NCBI GenBank assembly: GCA_029891345.1
Contig: CM057009.1
Coordinates: forward strand, 86,351,916-86,415,915
DNA: 64,000 bases
Direction: 5' to 3'
DNA from: Dryococelus australis
Taxonomy: Eukaryota > Arthropoda > Insecta > Phasmatodea > Phasmatidae
Under the pieces are notes generated by a model. It saw only the letters and a list, made by a program, of their open reading frames with translations. It searched no databases and was not told the DNA's origin. Below are positions 34,300 to 45,883 of this stretch, piece after piece (position 1 is the stretch's first letter; the number at the start of each line of letters is the position of its first letter). A program made the translations under genes and the position numbers.

Positions 34300-34360
34300 A
34301 AGGAGGCCAGCGGGTACGTATAAAAGGAGGGTGCTGCAAAGTCACCCCAGTAAATGTCAC
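34300..34360 (+). promoter_or_regulatory. TATA-box promoter upstream of a gypsy reverse-transcriptase fragment
   Basis: TATAAAAGG at 34319-34327 is a perfect TATA box in a GC-richer region (34280-34420). It lies 340 bp before a Ty3/gypsy reverse-transcriptase remnant on the same strand, so it may be the remains of that element's LTR. No second LTR was found. Confidence 0.4.
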
Positions 34361-34659
34361 CAGGCCGCTGCGACGCCGAGGTGTGGTCCAGGATAACGAA
34401 GTTCGGAGGTGCCCTGTCCGACTATAGAATGCCTTAATATTATTCAGTGGTAAGTGCAAACCCACATAGATCTAAAGCAGGGCTTAATTAATTACTGTCA
34501 TAGATGCAGTGTCTATATAGAGTCGTTTGGGCATAACGTCTGATGGTTGCTAATAACATAATATTCAGGAGAGAAATAGTATTTGTATTAATTAGTCGAG
34601 TCACTATAATTGATAATAAATGGGAGTTGGCTTCTAACAATATAAGATAATACCTATGA

Positions 34660-35066
34660 GCTTAAGTATCTCACCACAATACTTTCAACAGTTTATTGAT
34701 ATTTTATTAGTATCACTAAAATAGAACACAGTCATGGCTTGTATGGACAATGTTTTCATAATAGGTAACACATTCAGAGAACATCTAGCCAATATAAGGA
34801 AAGTGCTAAGGAGGCTACAGAATTTTTTTACTAAAATCAATGAAAAAAAATTCTCATTCGCACAACAGGATATCAAAATTTTAGGTTATTACATTACACC
34901 ACAGGAAATTGTTACCAACTCGGAAATACTAAAAAGTATTTAACAAATGGCAGCACTGGGAAATGTAAAAAGAACTCAGGACTTTTCTAGGCATTACATC
35001 CTACGTGTGAAGTTACATACCAAATTATGCAACAGAAGCAGTACCCCTTAGAGGTGTCACTAAAGT
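34660..35066 (+). pseudogene. Ty3/gypsy reverse transcriptase fragment
   Basis: Reverse transcriptase copies element RNA into DNA. The frame reads FQQFIDILLVSLK, a stop, then MACMDNVFIIGNTFREHL, INEKKFSFAQQDIKILGYYI and, after frameshifts, SYIPNYATEAVPLRG. These are the palm and thumb motifs of Ty3/gypsy enzymes. The catalytic YxDD box is CMDN here, so tyrosine and the second aspartate are lost. The fingers, RNase H and integrase are absent. It differs in sequence and strand from the gypsy element at 40-45 kb. Confidence 0.8.
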
Positions 35067-35362
35067 ATGAATGTATTATTCTCCTACAAATAATATAACA
35101 TTTCTTATAAACCTTGTCATTGATTTCAATATAAAAAGACATAAGATGTTTTGCAAAGCCACAATAGACCAAAGGTATATTATTTGTAGTCATATGTTAG
35201 CAATTAGATATCCATAAACATTATAAAAACTGTACCCTGATAACATCACACAGTAAAGTGTACAATATGTTATATTTTATTACAAAATAAGTGGTTATAC
35301 ATGATTTTATTGTGCATAAGAGAAAATAGAATAGGAATATAGACATGTAAGAATGATCAAAA
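35067..35362. other. No feature recognised
   Basis: AT-rich spacer between the gypsy fragment and the hAT terminus. Confidence 0.3.
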
Positions 35363-35460
35363 TTAGAGCTGTGCCAATCCACAAATTTTTCAGATACACA
35401 GATACACCGATCTGCCGATACTGCTAATACAGATCGGCCAATACGGTGCCGATACAAGTA
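35363..35460 (-). repeat. hAT 3' terminal region with CCGATAC repeats
   Basis: TAGAGCTGTGCCAATCC at 35363 starts a block containing CCGATCTGCCGATACTGC and GCCGATACAAG. Termini of the CAGAG(G/C)TGTGCCGATAC type are common in hAT transposons. It lies downstream of, and in the orientation expected for, the minus-strand transposase at 35.9-37.5 kb. A related end is at 45884. Confidence 0.6.
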
Positions 35461-35864
35461 CGTAACTTATAAAAAAAATTTAATCACTCACAAAAAAAAA
35501 TTCTGCTTTTTTTTTTTATATCTTAAATGGATAAGTATTTACAATAATAGATAAATTTACATTCGACTAAATTTGGATTTATTATAATGATAAAGGCATT
35601 TGTTAGTAAATATTAATAAAATATAATGAGCTAAAAACATGTGTTATTAAAAATAAGAAAATGAAATAAATCTGTTGTTAAATAAACAATTTAACTGGAA
35701 TCCAAAAATGTCTTACTTAGTCAATAACCTCTTCTCTGTTAAGATATTATGGAAATTCCCCACCCTCATATTAAACAAACATAAATGAAACTGCTCAGTG
35801 TACACTCAAAGAAGCAACTAACATGGAAAGATCAAGCTCTAAAAAAGTACACATACACAGATAC

Positions 35865-37540
35865 ACTATTATGTAACAATCAGCATTTCAAGTTTTTGTT
35901 CAAAAAACACCTACATTCTTAACTTTTCAGACGTTAATGAACACCTCCTATTATTTAAGAATGATCCACAAGTACTGAATAACTATTCTGAAGCAACAGT
36001 ACCTGCAGGTACACAAATATATTTGCTAGCTAGTCTTTTCAATATTGGATAAGGAACAGTTTCCCAATATTGAAACACTGTATCTTCATCTGGGGTAAGT
36101 GTTTCATCCAAGTAGTTCTTGACTTCCACATCTGCTGGTGACTGTGACGATAGTGATACATCAGAAGTATTTTTGTTTTCTTCTAGCAGCATCAACCAAA
36201 ATGTTTTAAGTGAAAAATCTGGCTTTTCCTTGGTGGAGAGCAGCTGGAATTTGCAGAGTCATCTTGGCAATCTGCACTGGAAGACTGGTTGCAGTTGGTT
36301 TTTAGCTTCTTCTGTAAGCATGGCCATTGCAGTATTTGCATTTCTCTTGGATGAAAAGATTTTGTTTTTGAGCCTGTAAAAATTATTTACGGAGGTGTTG
36401 AATTATAAAAATAAGACGGTCATGAACAAAAAAAATACAACTGGTTTTGTATTTACCTTGGATTCAGACAGTTTGCCAGAGCATAAAACCTGTTGGTTTC
36501 AGTTGCTTCAATTGGGTAGTAAGCATCAAGGTGATGAATTATATAATTTTTCATGTTTTGCAATCCCATTGTGTTGTCACTTTCGATTGCCCGTCTCAGA
36601 CTGTTGAGGATTGGGATGACTTCACTTATACTGCACGAGCTCTTGCTAACAGTTTTCGTAACTTCTGCAAACAACTTTAGAATAGGTTCAATGTTGCCAA
36701 TGGTGTTCCAGTCGCATGATGTAATGTTGTAGACAGATTTAACTCAGAAGAGCAAAGTGACACTGCACTCTTCTGTTCCAAGTCTTTCAATCATCTGGAA
36801 TGTAGAATCCCATTGTGTCAGTTCATCTTGGATAAGCTTTGCTTTTCTTAAACCTAGTACATCTTGGGCTCTGCTAAGTGCTTTAGTTGAAACTAGTGAC
36901 TGCTTGAAGCTATACATGACACGCCTACTTTTGGCAATAGTGTTGGAGACACTAGGTAGGTTGAAACAACCATGTTTGACAGTTAACTGGATTGTGTGGG
37001 CAGTACATGGTAATTCACTAATTTCCAACTTCTGCACAGCACTTGTGACATTTGCAATATTATCTCTGACAATAGCCACAATTTTATCTTGTTTTCCCCA
37101 AGACTCAAGTGTCTGCTTCAAGAAAATTTATGTTTTCTGCAGTGTGGTGATCTTGTGTAAAATGAATTGCTTCCAACAAACAATGACACTTCGAATTCCC
37201 TTCCTTTAAATAGTGGCAAGTGAGACTCGTATAGTCATTGGCTCGTGACGATCAAAAGTCAATAGTTACAGAGACATTAGCAACATTTTCCAGTACAATG
37301 TTAACTTCTGAAACTGTATTTTTGTACAAGTCTGGAATTAGTATGTGAGAAAGTGCTTGCCTAGTTGGGATGGAGTATCTAGGGTCAGTTGTAGCGATGA
37401 GCCATTTGAACCCTTCATTCTCAACAAAAGAGAATGGCTGGCACAGTCATCATCTCACAAATGTGTTCTGTGAGCTGTTGAGCTTGAGGATGGGTTTTTG
37501 AATATGGTGTTCCTCTTTCCCATATGGCCTTTAAACTTAA
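35865..37540 (-). pseudogene. hAT transposase (ZBED-like), frameshifted
   Basis: hAT transposases excise and insert DNA and pair through a C-terminal dimerisation domain. From right to left the minus strand encodes FVENEGFKWLIATTDPRYSI (about 37440-37370), VRDNIANVTSAVQKL with LPCTAHTIQLTVKHG (about 37080-36950), ELTQWDSTFQMIERL (about 36820), a helical part (36674-36453) and the dimerisation domain with YWETVPYPILKRLASKYI (about 36080-36030). It ends in VASE-stop-LFSTCG and NNRRCSLTSEKLRM, where a TAG replaces the usual Arg of SER. The N-terminal BED zinc finger was not found. At least three frameshifts occur. Confidence 0.8.
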
Positions 37541-39079
37541 TTGACTTTTTTTTTTTTTTTAATAATTTGTTGTGGACTGTACTGGAATAGAATAATTTTT
37601 TATGGACCCAGGCAAAGAACTTAGAATACTGGTGGAAGTGCCATTATTTTTCATCATGAACTGGTGGAAGTGCCATTATTTTCATTATGACTTATAATAG
37701 GATCATCATCTTGCTCAGTCAAGAGGCTATTTTGACTAGTAGTTGCTGATTTCAGAGCTTTGATTTCAGAGCAGACAGTCTGTTTGGTACTTTATTCTGC
37801 CCACATCTCTAAAAAAAATTGGTACTGGTAAAAAGCCATAATCTTTAAAAACATATTATTAAAAGCTGTGTCTAAAGTATAAGATTAAAGCACTTTTTAC
37901 ATAAAGGCCAGTTTACACTGGCTATAACGTTGTTAATAACACTGTTTTTATTTTCTTTTGCCACAGTGATGAAGAAGCAGCATGCGGGAGGGAGGGGTGG
38001 TTTTATTTTAGCCTTGTCGTATGAGTCAATAAGTGGCGAATGGTTGGAGAAAAGAGACAACATTTGGATTGGTTTGAGATTGTCGATTAGGGGCAGGAAG
38101 AGAGCCAACCATCAGAGGGGGAGGTGAGTCATCCGACGAAGGTGGCGGAGGGGATGTAGGAGAGACATAATGAGAAGGGGAGGAGAAGAGCCATCAAGGC
38201 ATGGCTTGGCACTTGGACAGATGCACAAGAGACAGGAAAGAATTTTTGTTACTGTCTCGTCGAATGAGAAAGACAAGCAGATGTATTTTGTTGTAGTATT
38301 TTATTTGGTTACATTGTATTATCAAATGCCACATTTACTTTATTTGTTTCCATCACACAGAAAGTTTATACTTTAAAAGTGCCTGTGATCATTTACGGTA
38401 TTTTTCTACCACACTCCTGGCGTCTTGCTTGCCCTCCTCAGGCGGCAGCTGCAGTCTATAAATAGCCTGTGAAGGTCACTCCACACACGCATGTTGCCGG
38501 CTGCCGCTTCCAGCTTGCCACGGAGATAACGGGAGATAGTCGCAGTGCCAGCAGCTGCATATTACGTAAACAGACATGCTCCCATTTCATTTCTCACACT
38601 AACTACATTTTTGGTTGAAATATATTGCAATTAACATATTTTTCAGTACATCGAAAAATGCACGAAAAATTCCCGTAGTATCTTGTTTTAATTAGCATAC
38701 TTTTCTTACAAGACGTATAGCCATAAAAATATTTTTTTCAAATGTTACAGTCCAATTTGACATGTGGTTAACTTTTTACATGACTGCCGTATATATGCAA
38801 TGTGAGAACATGAAAAGCTGAATGTACAATAGCCTAAATTTTGTAATCAGACATACAGTGTTTGCTCAAAACGTGTAGTATTTTACTCTATTTGGAAAAC
38901 CAACATTTAATAATTAAAATATTTTTTATAATAGGGAATAGGAAAAAACATGATCCATTTCATTTCATGGGTACAACAAATGTTACTATCAATGTTATTA
39001 GCATGTTGCACCGCATTTCTGCCGCTTCTTTTGTCAGCTCACAGCTCACCGCAACGTGTGCGCGGTGCAGTAAAGTTAC
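37541..39079. other. No gene recognised; GC-richer island and possible element end
   Basis: GGCCAGTTTACACTGGC at about 37909-37925 is a near palindrome of the kind found at Harbinger-type termini, but no partner end was found. The part 37970-38230 is purine-rich, and 38400-38580 is GC-richer without recognisable coding. A T run of 16 is at about 37545-37560. Confidence 0.3.
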
Positions 39080-40029
39080 AAAAAAAAATTTTAACACCAA
39101 TAATATTCACACAATATGACATTTCTAGCTCAGAAGAATCATATATTAAACAGATATCTGATTGAATACGATGTGAGATAAACTGTGTTGCAAAAATCAC
39201 TCCAACGAGATACCCATTTAAGGAAAGCCTGGAGTCAACATCAATGTAAATCCTGAGAAATATTTTCTGTTATTTTCTCCTGTTTATATTGATAATGATT
39301 TGGCTGAAATCATAGCTACAGAAACTAACAGTTTTGCATCGCAATATTGTGAAACCCATCCACAAACAAAAAAATGGAAGTCAACAACAAAAGAGGAAAT
39401 ATATGTTTTCCTTGTAGTGGTTGTGGCTCAAAGCATAGTCAAGAAGCCTACATATCAAGTGTAATGGACTAAGAACCCAATAATTGACACACCTTATTTC
39501 AGATAAACCATGCCACTGCACAGATTTATTGTACTGAAACTATTCATTAATTTTGTTGATGAGTCCTGTGATGCAGCCACTTACCCAAACCCTAACTGAA
39601 CAAGATCTGGCTAATATGTATCCATTTGCAAAACACTATTTCTGAACTTCACACTCCAGAAAGAGATGTAAGAGTAGATGAAAAACCTTATATTATTCAA
39701 GGGACATCTTGGATGGAAACAGTACCTACCTCTCTCGAGGGCACCGTTCAGAATAAAAACATTCATGTCATGTGAATCATCAATTGGATATGTATATTCA
39801 TTTGCAGTATATACTGGGCGGGGAAAAATGTTGATCACGAATACGCTCATAAGCTTGCCAATGTTGTCACAATAGTTATGTCATTAGTGAAATCTCTTCT
39901 TGGGAAAGGTTACTGTGTCATTACTGACAACTTTAATACCTCAACTGGCAGATATTGGTATCACATTAAATGGACACGTATGAGACTGTTAAAATAACCA
40001 GAAAAGAAATGCCACCATAATTGCATAAA
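39080..40029 (+). pseudogene. piggyBac-like transposase, N-terminal two thirds, cut by a gypsy insertion
   Basis: piggyBac transposases move DNA between TTAA sites with a DDD-type RNase-H core. An acidic start (DISSSEESYIKQIS) is followed by YPFKESL, then PVYIDNDLAEIIATETNSFA, HPQTKKWKSTTKEEIYVFLV, NPIIDTPYF, MPLHRFIVLKLFINFVDE, HLGWKQYLPLSRAPFRIKTF, SSIGYVYSFAVYTGRG, TDNFNT-like sequence near 39928 and RNATI at the end. Several frameshifts and stops are present. The coding sequence stops exactly at the LTR of the gypsy element (40030) and resumes at 44819. Confidence 0.85.
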
Positions 40030-40785
40030 TGTGTGATGGTTTGTGCCAACACACACAGAATGAGGTCTTGTGTCTCAGTGTCTCCTCAATGTAGTTGGTA
40101 AAATCTAAAAGACCCGAGACCCTCTCCAAGTTGTTCGAAAGAGGTTGGGTTTACTTCAGTGAAAAATTTCTCAGAGGTTAAATCTCTTTTTATATAACAC
40201 TTCAAACATTTACAGTTTTTCCCCAAATTAAAAAAAAAAATTGTCTCAAAAATATAATTTGTTTAAAATATTCTCTTTTCTGATAATAAATATAAAAGAA
40301 ACGTAAGTTACATTAAATGCATAATATTAATTAAGATTACATATCTTTTTAAATGGCAGAAAGCCCCCCCTCCACCATAATTTATCTTAGGAACAGCAGT
40401 TCTTCGCTATAATGGAACCCTGATGTGACTCCCGCTCCTAGGTGAGACATCAGTATTTATACAATATTCAAAAACTTTGAGAAGTTTAAGAAATGTTCTT
40501 TGTCTGGAAGTGCCTTAATGGTGCTTCGCTGGCTGGCCAACGTCACATCGTCGTGGAAATGGTCAGGTGGAGGGGTGATGGTCGGCGAGGTTTTGCAGGC
40601 AACCATGCAGCATGTGGCCCGTACGTAGAACAGCAATCATGCCAGCTGGATGTGAGGCGAGTTGATCAGTCGGATGGTCCTCGACGCACCAAAGGTAAGC
40701 CATCCTACTGCTCACTCTTGTAGAAACTCCATCTCTAGGTTCCGTAGACTTTGACATAATTCGATGTGCAGGGACACCTGTAACA
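40030..40785 (-). repeat. 3' LTR of the gypsy element, with TATA box
   Basis: Matches 44442-44818 at both ends, but holds about 300 bp more (roughly 40145-40465). That extra part contains TATAAATA on the minus strand (40461-40454), a good TATA box, so the full-length LTR promoter survives only in this copy. It spans 756 bp. Confidence 0.8.
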
Positions 40786-40800
40786 TCCCTCCTCCCCTGA
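40786..40800 (-). promoter_or_regulatory. Polypurine tract of the gypsy element
   Basis: On the minus strand TCAGGGGAGGAGGGA directly precedes the 3' LTR (TGTTACAGG). This is the expected primer site for plus-strand DNA synthesis and fixes the element's orientation. Confidence 0.8.
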
Positions 40801-41060
40801 AGGTGACCCCGTGGTGTCGCTCACGCATCCAGAAATCATGAGGCGTCAGCGGGCCAGGCTGGTACCGTAAGCTCTTTTTCATGTTGCACATGGGTCTCTG
40901 TGTTAGCAGTAACTATAAAACAGACAAGTACCAGGATCCTAACTTGATAAAATATAGAACATAACCTTAAATTTTCCACCTTACACTAGGTAGAGCGTGC
41001 TCAAAATCCATTATACACAGTTACCCGTATATAAAAATCAGTAAGCATATATATATATAA

Positions 41061-41108
41061 ACGCGCATGCACGCATGCATGCACACACACACATATATAT
41101 ATATATAT
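41061..41108. repeat. 48-nt strictly alternating purine-pyrimidine tract
   Basis: ACGCGCATGCACGCATGC, further GC/AC steps and then (AC)n(AT)n alternate without a break. A (TA)n block precedes it at 41048-41060. The tract lies between integrase and the 3' LTR of the gypsy element. Such sequences favour Z-DNA or cruciform structure. Confidence 0.8.
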
Positions 41109-41639
41109 TTTCTTTAACTATTTGCACATTTCATATGCACTTAATCAATGATGTTTAGAGTATAATTCTTTGTATAAATCTTAATACTCTAAAATTTTTA
41201 TAAAAATACAATGGAAATTATACCAGTTCTAAATTACATTAACTTTTAAATCTTCAGATGATACACAATTTTGTTACATACGCCAATGAAGACAGTTTTG
41301 GAATTCCAAAAGGGAAAGGGTCATCCGCTTTAAGTTGTCGTTACATGATACGTTTTGCATTGGGAAATATGAACCTTTTCATACTTGTTTAGAGACTGGA
41401 TCATTAATCAGTACTGTTACGGGTGAAAGGAACCTCACTATCTAGAACGGCCTGCGCCTTTTCACAGCCAACTAAGCACTAAAGAAATTAATCTTTTAAT
41501 TGAGGTGGTAAGCCTCAACTAAAAATAAATCACCCATTTTAAAGGTTACGTCTTTGTAAGCTACGTTACTTTTTTTTGGGGTGGGGGGGGAAGTAAAATT
41601 AAGTTAAGTGTCATGTCTGCCCATATTTCTTCCAGTTTT

Positions 41640-44320
41640 TTGTTATTCACATTCAACAAATACCATGGAGTGCATCAAACGCTGCCCCAGAAACACTTCA
41701 GCTAGTGCATATTTGTGAGCACTGTGAACAATATTATTAAAGTATAAAAACAATAATTGTAATACGTCATCCCAGTGACGTTGCGTATCTGACAGAAAAC
41801 TGTGTAAGGCAATCTTAATGTTATGATTTACCGGTTCTACTAAGTTTGCCTGAGGGTGATACAGAGCAGTCTGAACCATTTTTACCCCCCATATGAAATA
41901 TGTCTCTAAATTCCTGAGACAAAAAATAAGTAGCGTTGTCTGTTACTACTTATGTGGGTGAACCAAACACACTATACAACCTCTGCATTACTACCCTACA
42001 GATTTCTACTGCTTTTATAGTGCGTAACAGAAAAAATAAACAAAATCTGCTGAAACTATCTATTACTACTAGGACATAAGACATAACCTGAGGTTATGCT
42101 CCTATAGCATTGCAATGCAGAAAAAAATTTCTCAAAAAAATTTAGCAAATGCAATACAGGATGATTTCCTAATATTTCTTTCAATTTTTGGAAAGCATTT
42201 TCTTGCTCTATGTTCCATTCAAATTGTACTTTTTTTCTTTTCAGCTTATTTAAGGGCTCTGTGAGATTAGAAAAATTTGGAATGAACTTGCTGTAAACAC
42301 GCTACCATACCTATAAATCCTTTTACTCCTTGTAAATTTTCAAGGTGCATAAAATTTTCTATAGATTTTACCTTTTCAGGATCAGTGCTAAAACTACCCC
42401 CAAAAATTACAAACCCTAGATATTGCACCTGTTGTTGTGCCTAACTTATCTTTTCTGGGTTGACTGTCAGACCAGCTTTCCTTAACCCGTCTAATACTAG
42501 TTGCAAGTGTTTAAGGTGTTCTTCTAGCTTTCCATAATGGGTACGGGATATGAGTCAACATACACAGCTTTTTATTGATTTTACGGTAATCACAGATTAC
42601 TCTATATTGTCCTGGGGTTTTCTTGGGCAACAAAAAAGATGGGCTAGCCTATGTACTAGTGGAATTTTCCACAATTCCTTGTTCTTTTAAATCACTGATT
42701 GATCAAATGTTTAAATACTTTAACTATGGGAGCAGACACACAATATGGCATGCAAACTATGGGCTCATTATCTTTGAGTTTTAATACTACTGGTATTTCT
42801 TTACAATGTCTTAGCTCTGACGTAAGAACATCAATATACGGTACTATATTTTAAGCTGATGTGAAGCTTGGACGACCTCTTCAGAATGCCAAAGACACTG
42901 AATTTTATGAAAATGGAAAGACTTTACTTGCAAACAACTGTTTCATTGAAAAAGCTAAATATTAATACCTTCTTACTACATCAATGCATGCGCAGGTGCT
43001 ACCAAAAAACTCGATACCCAGTATCATGTCATGTGACAGATGTTCAAACATGCGGAATGCTACTTTCCATTAAAAATGTTCAATTTTAATTTTCATAATT
43101 GTTCCAACATTTGACTTGATCAATCCTCCGTCGGCTAAGGAAAAAACAACTGACTCACCCCGTTTTAACTGTACTGTTCCTACCGGCACTTCATGAATGA
43201 GTTGATTTAAAGTTTCCTGCTTTATAAGCGATGCAGAAGTTCCTTAATCTACCGAGTCTGACAATGTTAAATTTGTAGTTACTAACTGAACATACACAGA
43301 CCATTTTTACTAAACAAATTTGTATTTGCTACAGCACCTTTACCTACAGGCTTTCCCCTCAATAGACGTTTAAATTGCACGTGACCAGGATTTTTGCATT
43401 TGCAACTTCTGACTTTAACTTTACGTCTGTCTGGCCCATGTTTTCCAGAGTTTTCTCTTTCCCGCCACACTGAGTTTTCTTATAAAAACATTTCTCCTTT
43501 GAGTAATATTCCAAAAACAAACCTGACAGTTTTGCTTCGGTTTTACCTGAATGGAATTTCCTTTGCCTTTTGCTGTTTATAGAAGCATTTAGCATTTGGA
43601 TGGCTCGTTTGAAAACTAATTTGACACTGCAGTTTTGATGTTACAATCTTTTGCTCTCTTTGCTTACAATTACCCATTGTTAATTCAACTTGAATTACTA
43701 ATGTCAGTAATTCTTTTAATGTTTTCAGCTTTGAAGCAAAAGTAAAATATTTGCTTATAAATTGCTGCATGGGTTTGCTCGGACTTTGAAATCTTTCCAG
43801 GATTTTCATGCATCGGTGCATTATAGCTACTGGAGTCCCTGTTTGCAGCACAATTACCTCACTAAAATCACAAAATGGCATACATTTTATTGTCACTGGC
43901 CCTACTACACTTTGCAAAGACTTTGGCACTTTGAACATTACTGCAGTGTTTACAATACAATTTCACAGGTGTTCGGTGAAAAGATTCTTGCCATTTGAAC
44001 TAGCAATTTCACTACAGCATTTAAGTTTAAACTACGCACTGTTTAAAAATTTTCCACTTAATTCTGTCAGAGTTGTTTGATATTTTTAAGGACACAAATT
44101 GTACCATACTCACCTTCTTGTTGAGCAGATACGCCTCCTTTCCTCACCAGCTCCCTCATCAGCTGACATAAGGTTTCAATCCCATCGTCCAGCTTAAACG
44201 TCACCCTGGCATCTACGAGTGATTTTTGCAGATTGTCCTTTGATAGATTCTGGATCCATGTGGTGCAGACTATACCTGTAGAAGTCATTTTGTGGATGAG
44301 TTTGATGCAGCACAAAATAT
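41640..44320 (-). pseudogene. gypsy gag-pol remnants
   Basis: Gag starts at about 44290 with TSTGIVCTTWIQNLSKDNLQ, and continues at 43938-43543 (VAIMHRCMKILERFQSPSKP) and to a degraded zinc knuckle (CKCKNPGHVQFKRL, about 43400). Protease: near 43250 the active site reads VD-stop-GTSAS where D(S/T)G is expected. Reverse transcriptase: SYPVPI near 42540, QVQYLGF-like sequence near 42430-42400 and VKGFIGMVA near 42310; the YxDD segment is missing. Integrase: VLVVIDSFSRFCLFF (about 42080), VVTDNATYFLSQEF (about 41950) and HPQANLVEPVNHNIKIALHS (about 41850), giving D, D and E in the right order. An RNase H domain was not recognised. Confidence 0.8.
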
Positions 44321-44441
44321 GTCACCCCTACGACCACTGAAATAAACCCAAAATAATTTTTTACAGTTTTCTTTCAACTTTTCAAAATTCCTCTGACTAT
44401 TCTGCATTCAGGAAGCAGAGTGGTACAGTTTTCTCTTCCTG

Positions 44442-44818
44442 TGTGTGATGGTTTGTGCCAACACACACAGAATGAGGTCTTGGCTTCACAATGTAAAATT
44501 GGTAAAATTGAAAAGACCCGAGACCCTCACCAATATTATTAGGATTCAAAAGTTTGAGCGTCGCAGGCTGGCAGATATCATGTTGTCATGGAGACGGTCA
44601 GGGTGAGGGGTGGTGGCTGGCGAGATTTTGCAGGGGACCGCGCAGTGTGTGGCCCGCACATGTAGAACAGCAGTCATGCCAACTGGATGTGAGGTGAGTT
44701 GGTCAATCGAACAGTCCCCAATATACCAAAGGTAATCCCTGCTTATGGCCAACTCTTGTAGAAACGCCATCTCTAGATTCTGTAGACTTTAAGTTAATTA
44801 GATGTGATACCTGTAACA
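44442..44818 (-). repeat. 5' LTR of the gypsy element, lacking the TATA segment
   Basis: 377 bp, sharing both ends and inner blocks (for example CAACACACACAGAATGAGGTC and AGACCCGAGACCCTC) with the 3' LTR. The segment that holds the TATA box there is absent. No primer-binding site matching a tRNA I can name was seen next to it. Confidence 0.8.
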
Positions 44819-45470
44819 AACAAAAATTGCAAAAAAGTCAGTGTCAATGGCTTTCCAAAGAGGGAAAGTTATAGCAATGAAATGGATGGACAAGAAACCA
44901 GTCACAATTTTGTTTATAATCCACAATCCTGAAATGAAAAGTGTAACATTAAATGGACAACAGCGCATGAAACCGTAAGTTGTATTTGATTACAACAGTA
45001 TAATGAGAGGTGTGTACCGTGTTGATCAGTGCACAACAGAATATGCAGTACCTAGAAAAAGAGGAAAAAAAAAAAACTTTAAGAAGATATTTTTTTCTTT
45101 TACTACTGGATCTAGCAATTTAAATTCATTTCTGCTATGTGCAAAGATGGGAGGTAATCTGTCACATTTGGAGTACAAAGAGGCTATAGCCAAAAATTTG
45201 ATTGAACAGTTTCACAAGCCATCAATATCGCCAGTATGAGGCAGGCCTAGAAAAATCAGTGAATCCATTGAGAATGAGTGAATGAGACTTTGCAGCTATT
45301 ATTCTGTCAACAGAAAAGAAAAGCAATCCAACACGCCAGTGTGCAATGTGTAGCAGAAACACTGTACATGTGTGTAGATTGTGGTGTACCACTTTGTGTT
45401 GTACTGTGTTTCCGAGTTTATCACATGGCAAGAGAAATTTAGGCAGAAATTTTAACCTGAGTGAACAACA
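44819..45470 (+). pseudogene. piggyBac-like transposase, C-terminal part after the gypsy insertion
   Basis: Continues the plus-strand transposase of 39080-40029. Motifs in order: RGKVIAMKWMDKKPV, IIHNPEM, VVFDYNSIMRGVYRVDQC (relatives have YNxxMGGVDxxDQ), VPRKRGKKKNFKKIFF, GGNLSHLEYKEAIAKNLIEQ and then a cysteine-rich tail with CAMC, CVDCGVP and VCFRVYH-like pairs across frames. In the family this C-terminal cysteine domain binds the transposon ends. The catalytic Asp region has Gly-Val-Tyr instead of Gly-Val-Asp. One frame stays open from 45003 to 45239. Confidence 0.85.
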
Positions 45471-45883
45471 ATCATGAATAAATATTTACAGACATTAGAA
45501 TGGCATCATCGATATTACAATAATTTTTTTATGTCTTTGTAAATATTCAGCTATTGTAATAATCTTATATATTTTACAAAGCTTAGATGGTAAGTTTATG
45601 TTAAGATTTATTCATTCTAACCCCATTTACAAATATAAATATATTTTCAACTGCTATTTTAACACAAACAAATGTTATCGGGTTAATAAAATAGTGTGTA
45701 GTGAACAGAGTAATTTTGTTATAATAACATTGTATGTTCAAAAAGTTATTTGTTCAATTTTTATGTAAATTTTCACTAAATCTGGCAAATTTTATGAATA
45801 TATGTAATAGATTTACAAGCATGTAAAACAGATGAGTATACTCGAATTAATAAAAAAGAATGTCATGAACTTTAATTATTTTT

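Larger units (their letters stand above)
40030..44818 (-). mobile_element. Ty3/gypsy LTR retrotransposon inserted in the piggyBac transposase
   Basis: A 4.79-kb element on the minus strand. Related LTRs lie at 40030-40785 and 44442-44818, each with TG...CA ends when read on the minus strand (TGTTACAG...CATCACACA). Between them the minus strand carries gag, protease, reverse transcriptase and integrase remnants in that order, and a polypurine tract next to the 3' LTR. Flanking pentamers ATAAA and AACAA agree at only three positions, so a target duplication is doubtful. All reading frames are broken. The LTR pair differs by many substitutions and one large indel, so the insertion is old. Confidence 0.85.

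Noticed and set aside
36757..37209. 150-codon plus-strand frame
   Set aside because: Antisense shadow of the minus-strand hAT transposase.
37909..37925. GGCCAGTTTACACTGGC palindrome as a Harbinger terminus
   Set aside because: No inverted partner or transposase was found within several kilobases.
40563..40757. Short frames in the LTRs (also 44546-44770)
   Set aside because: They mirror each other only because they are the two LTRs of one element.
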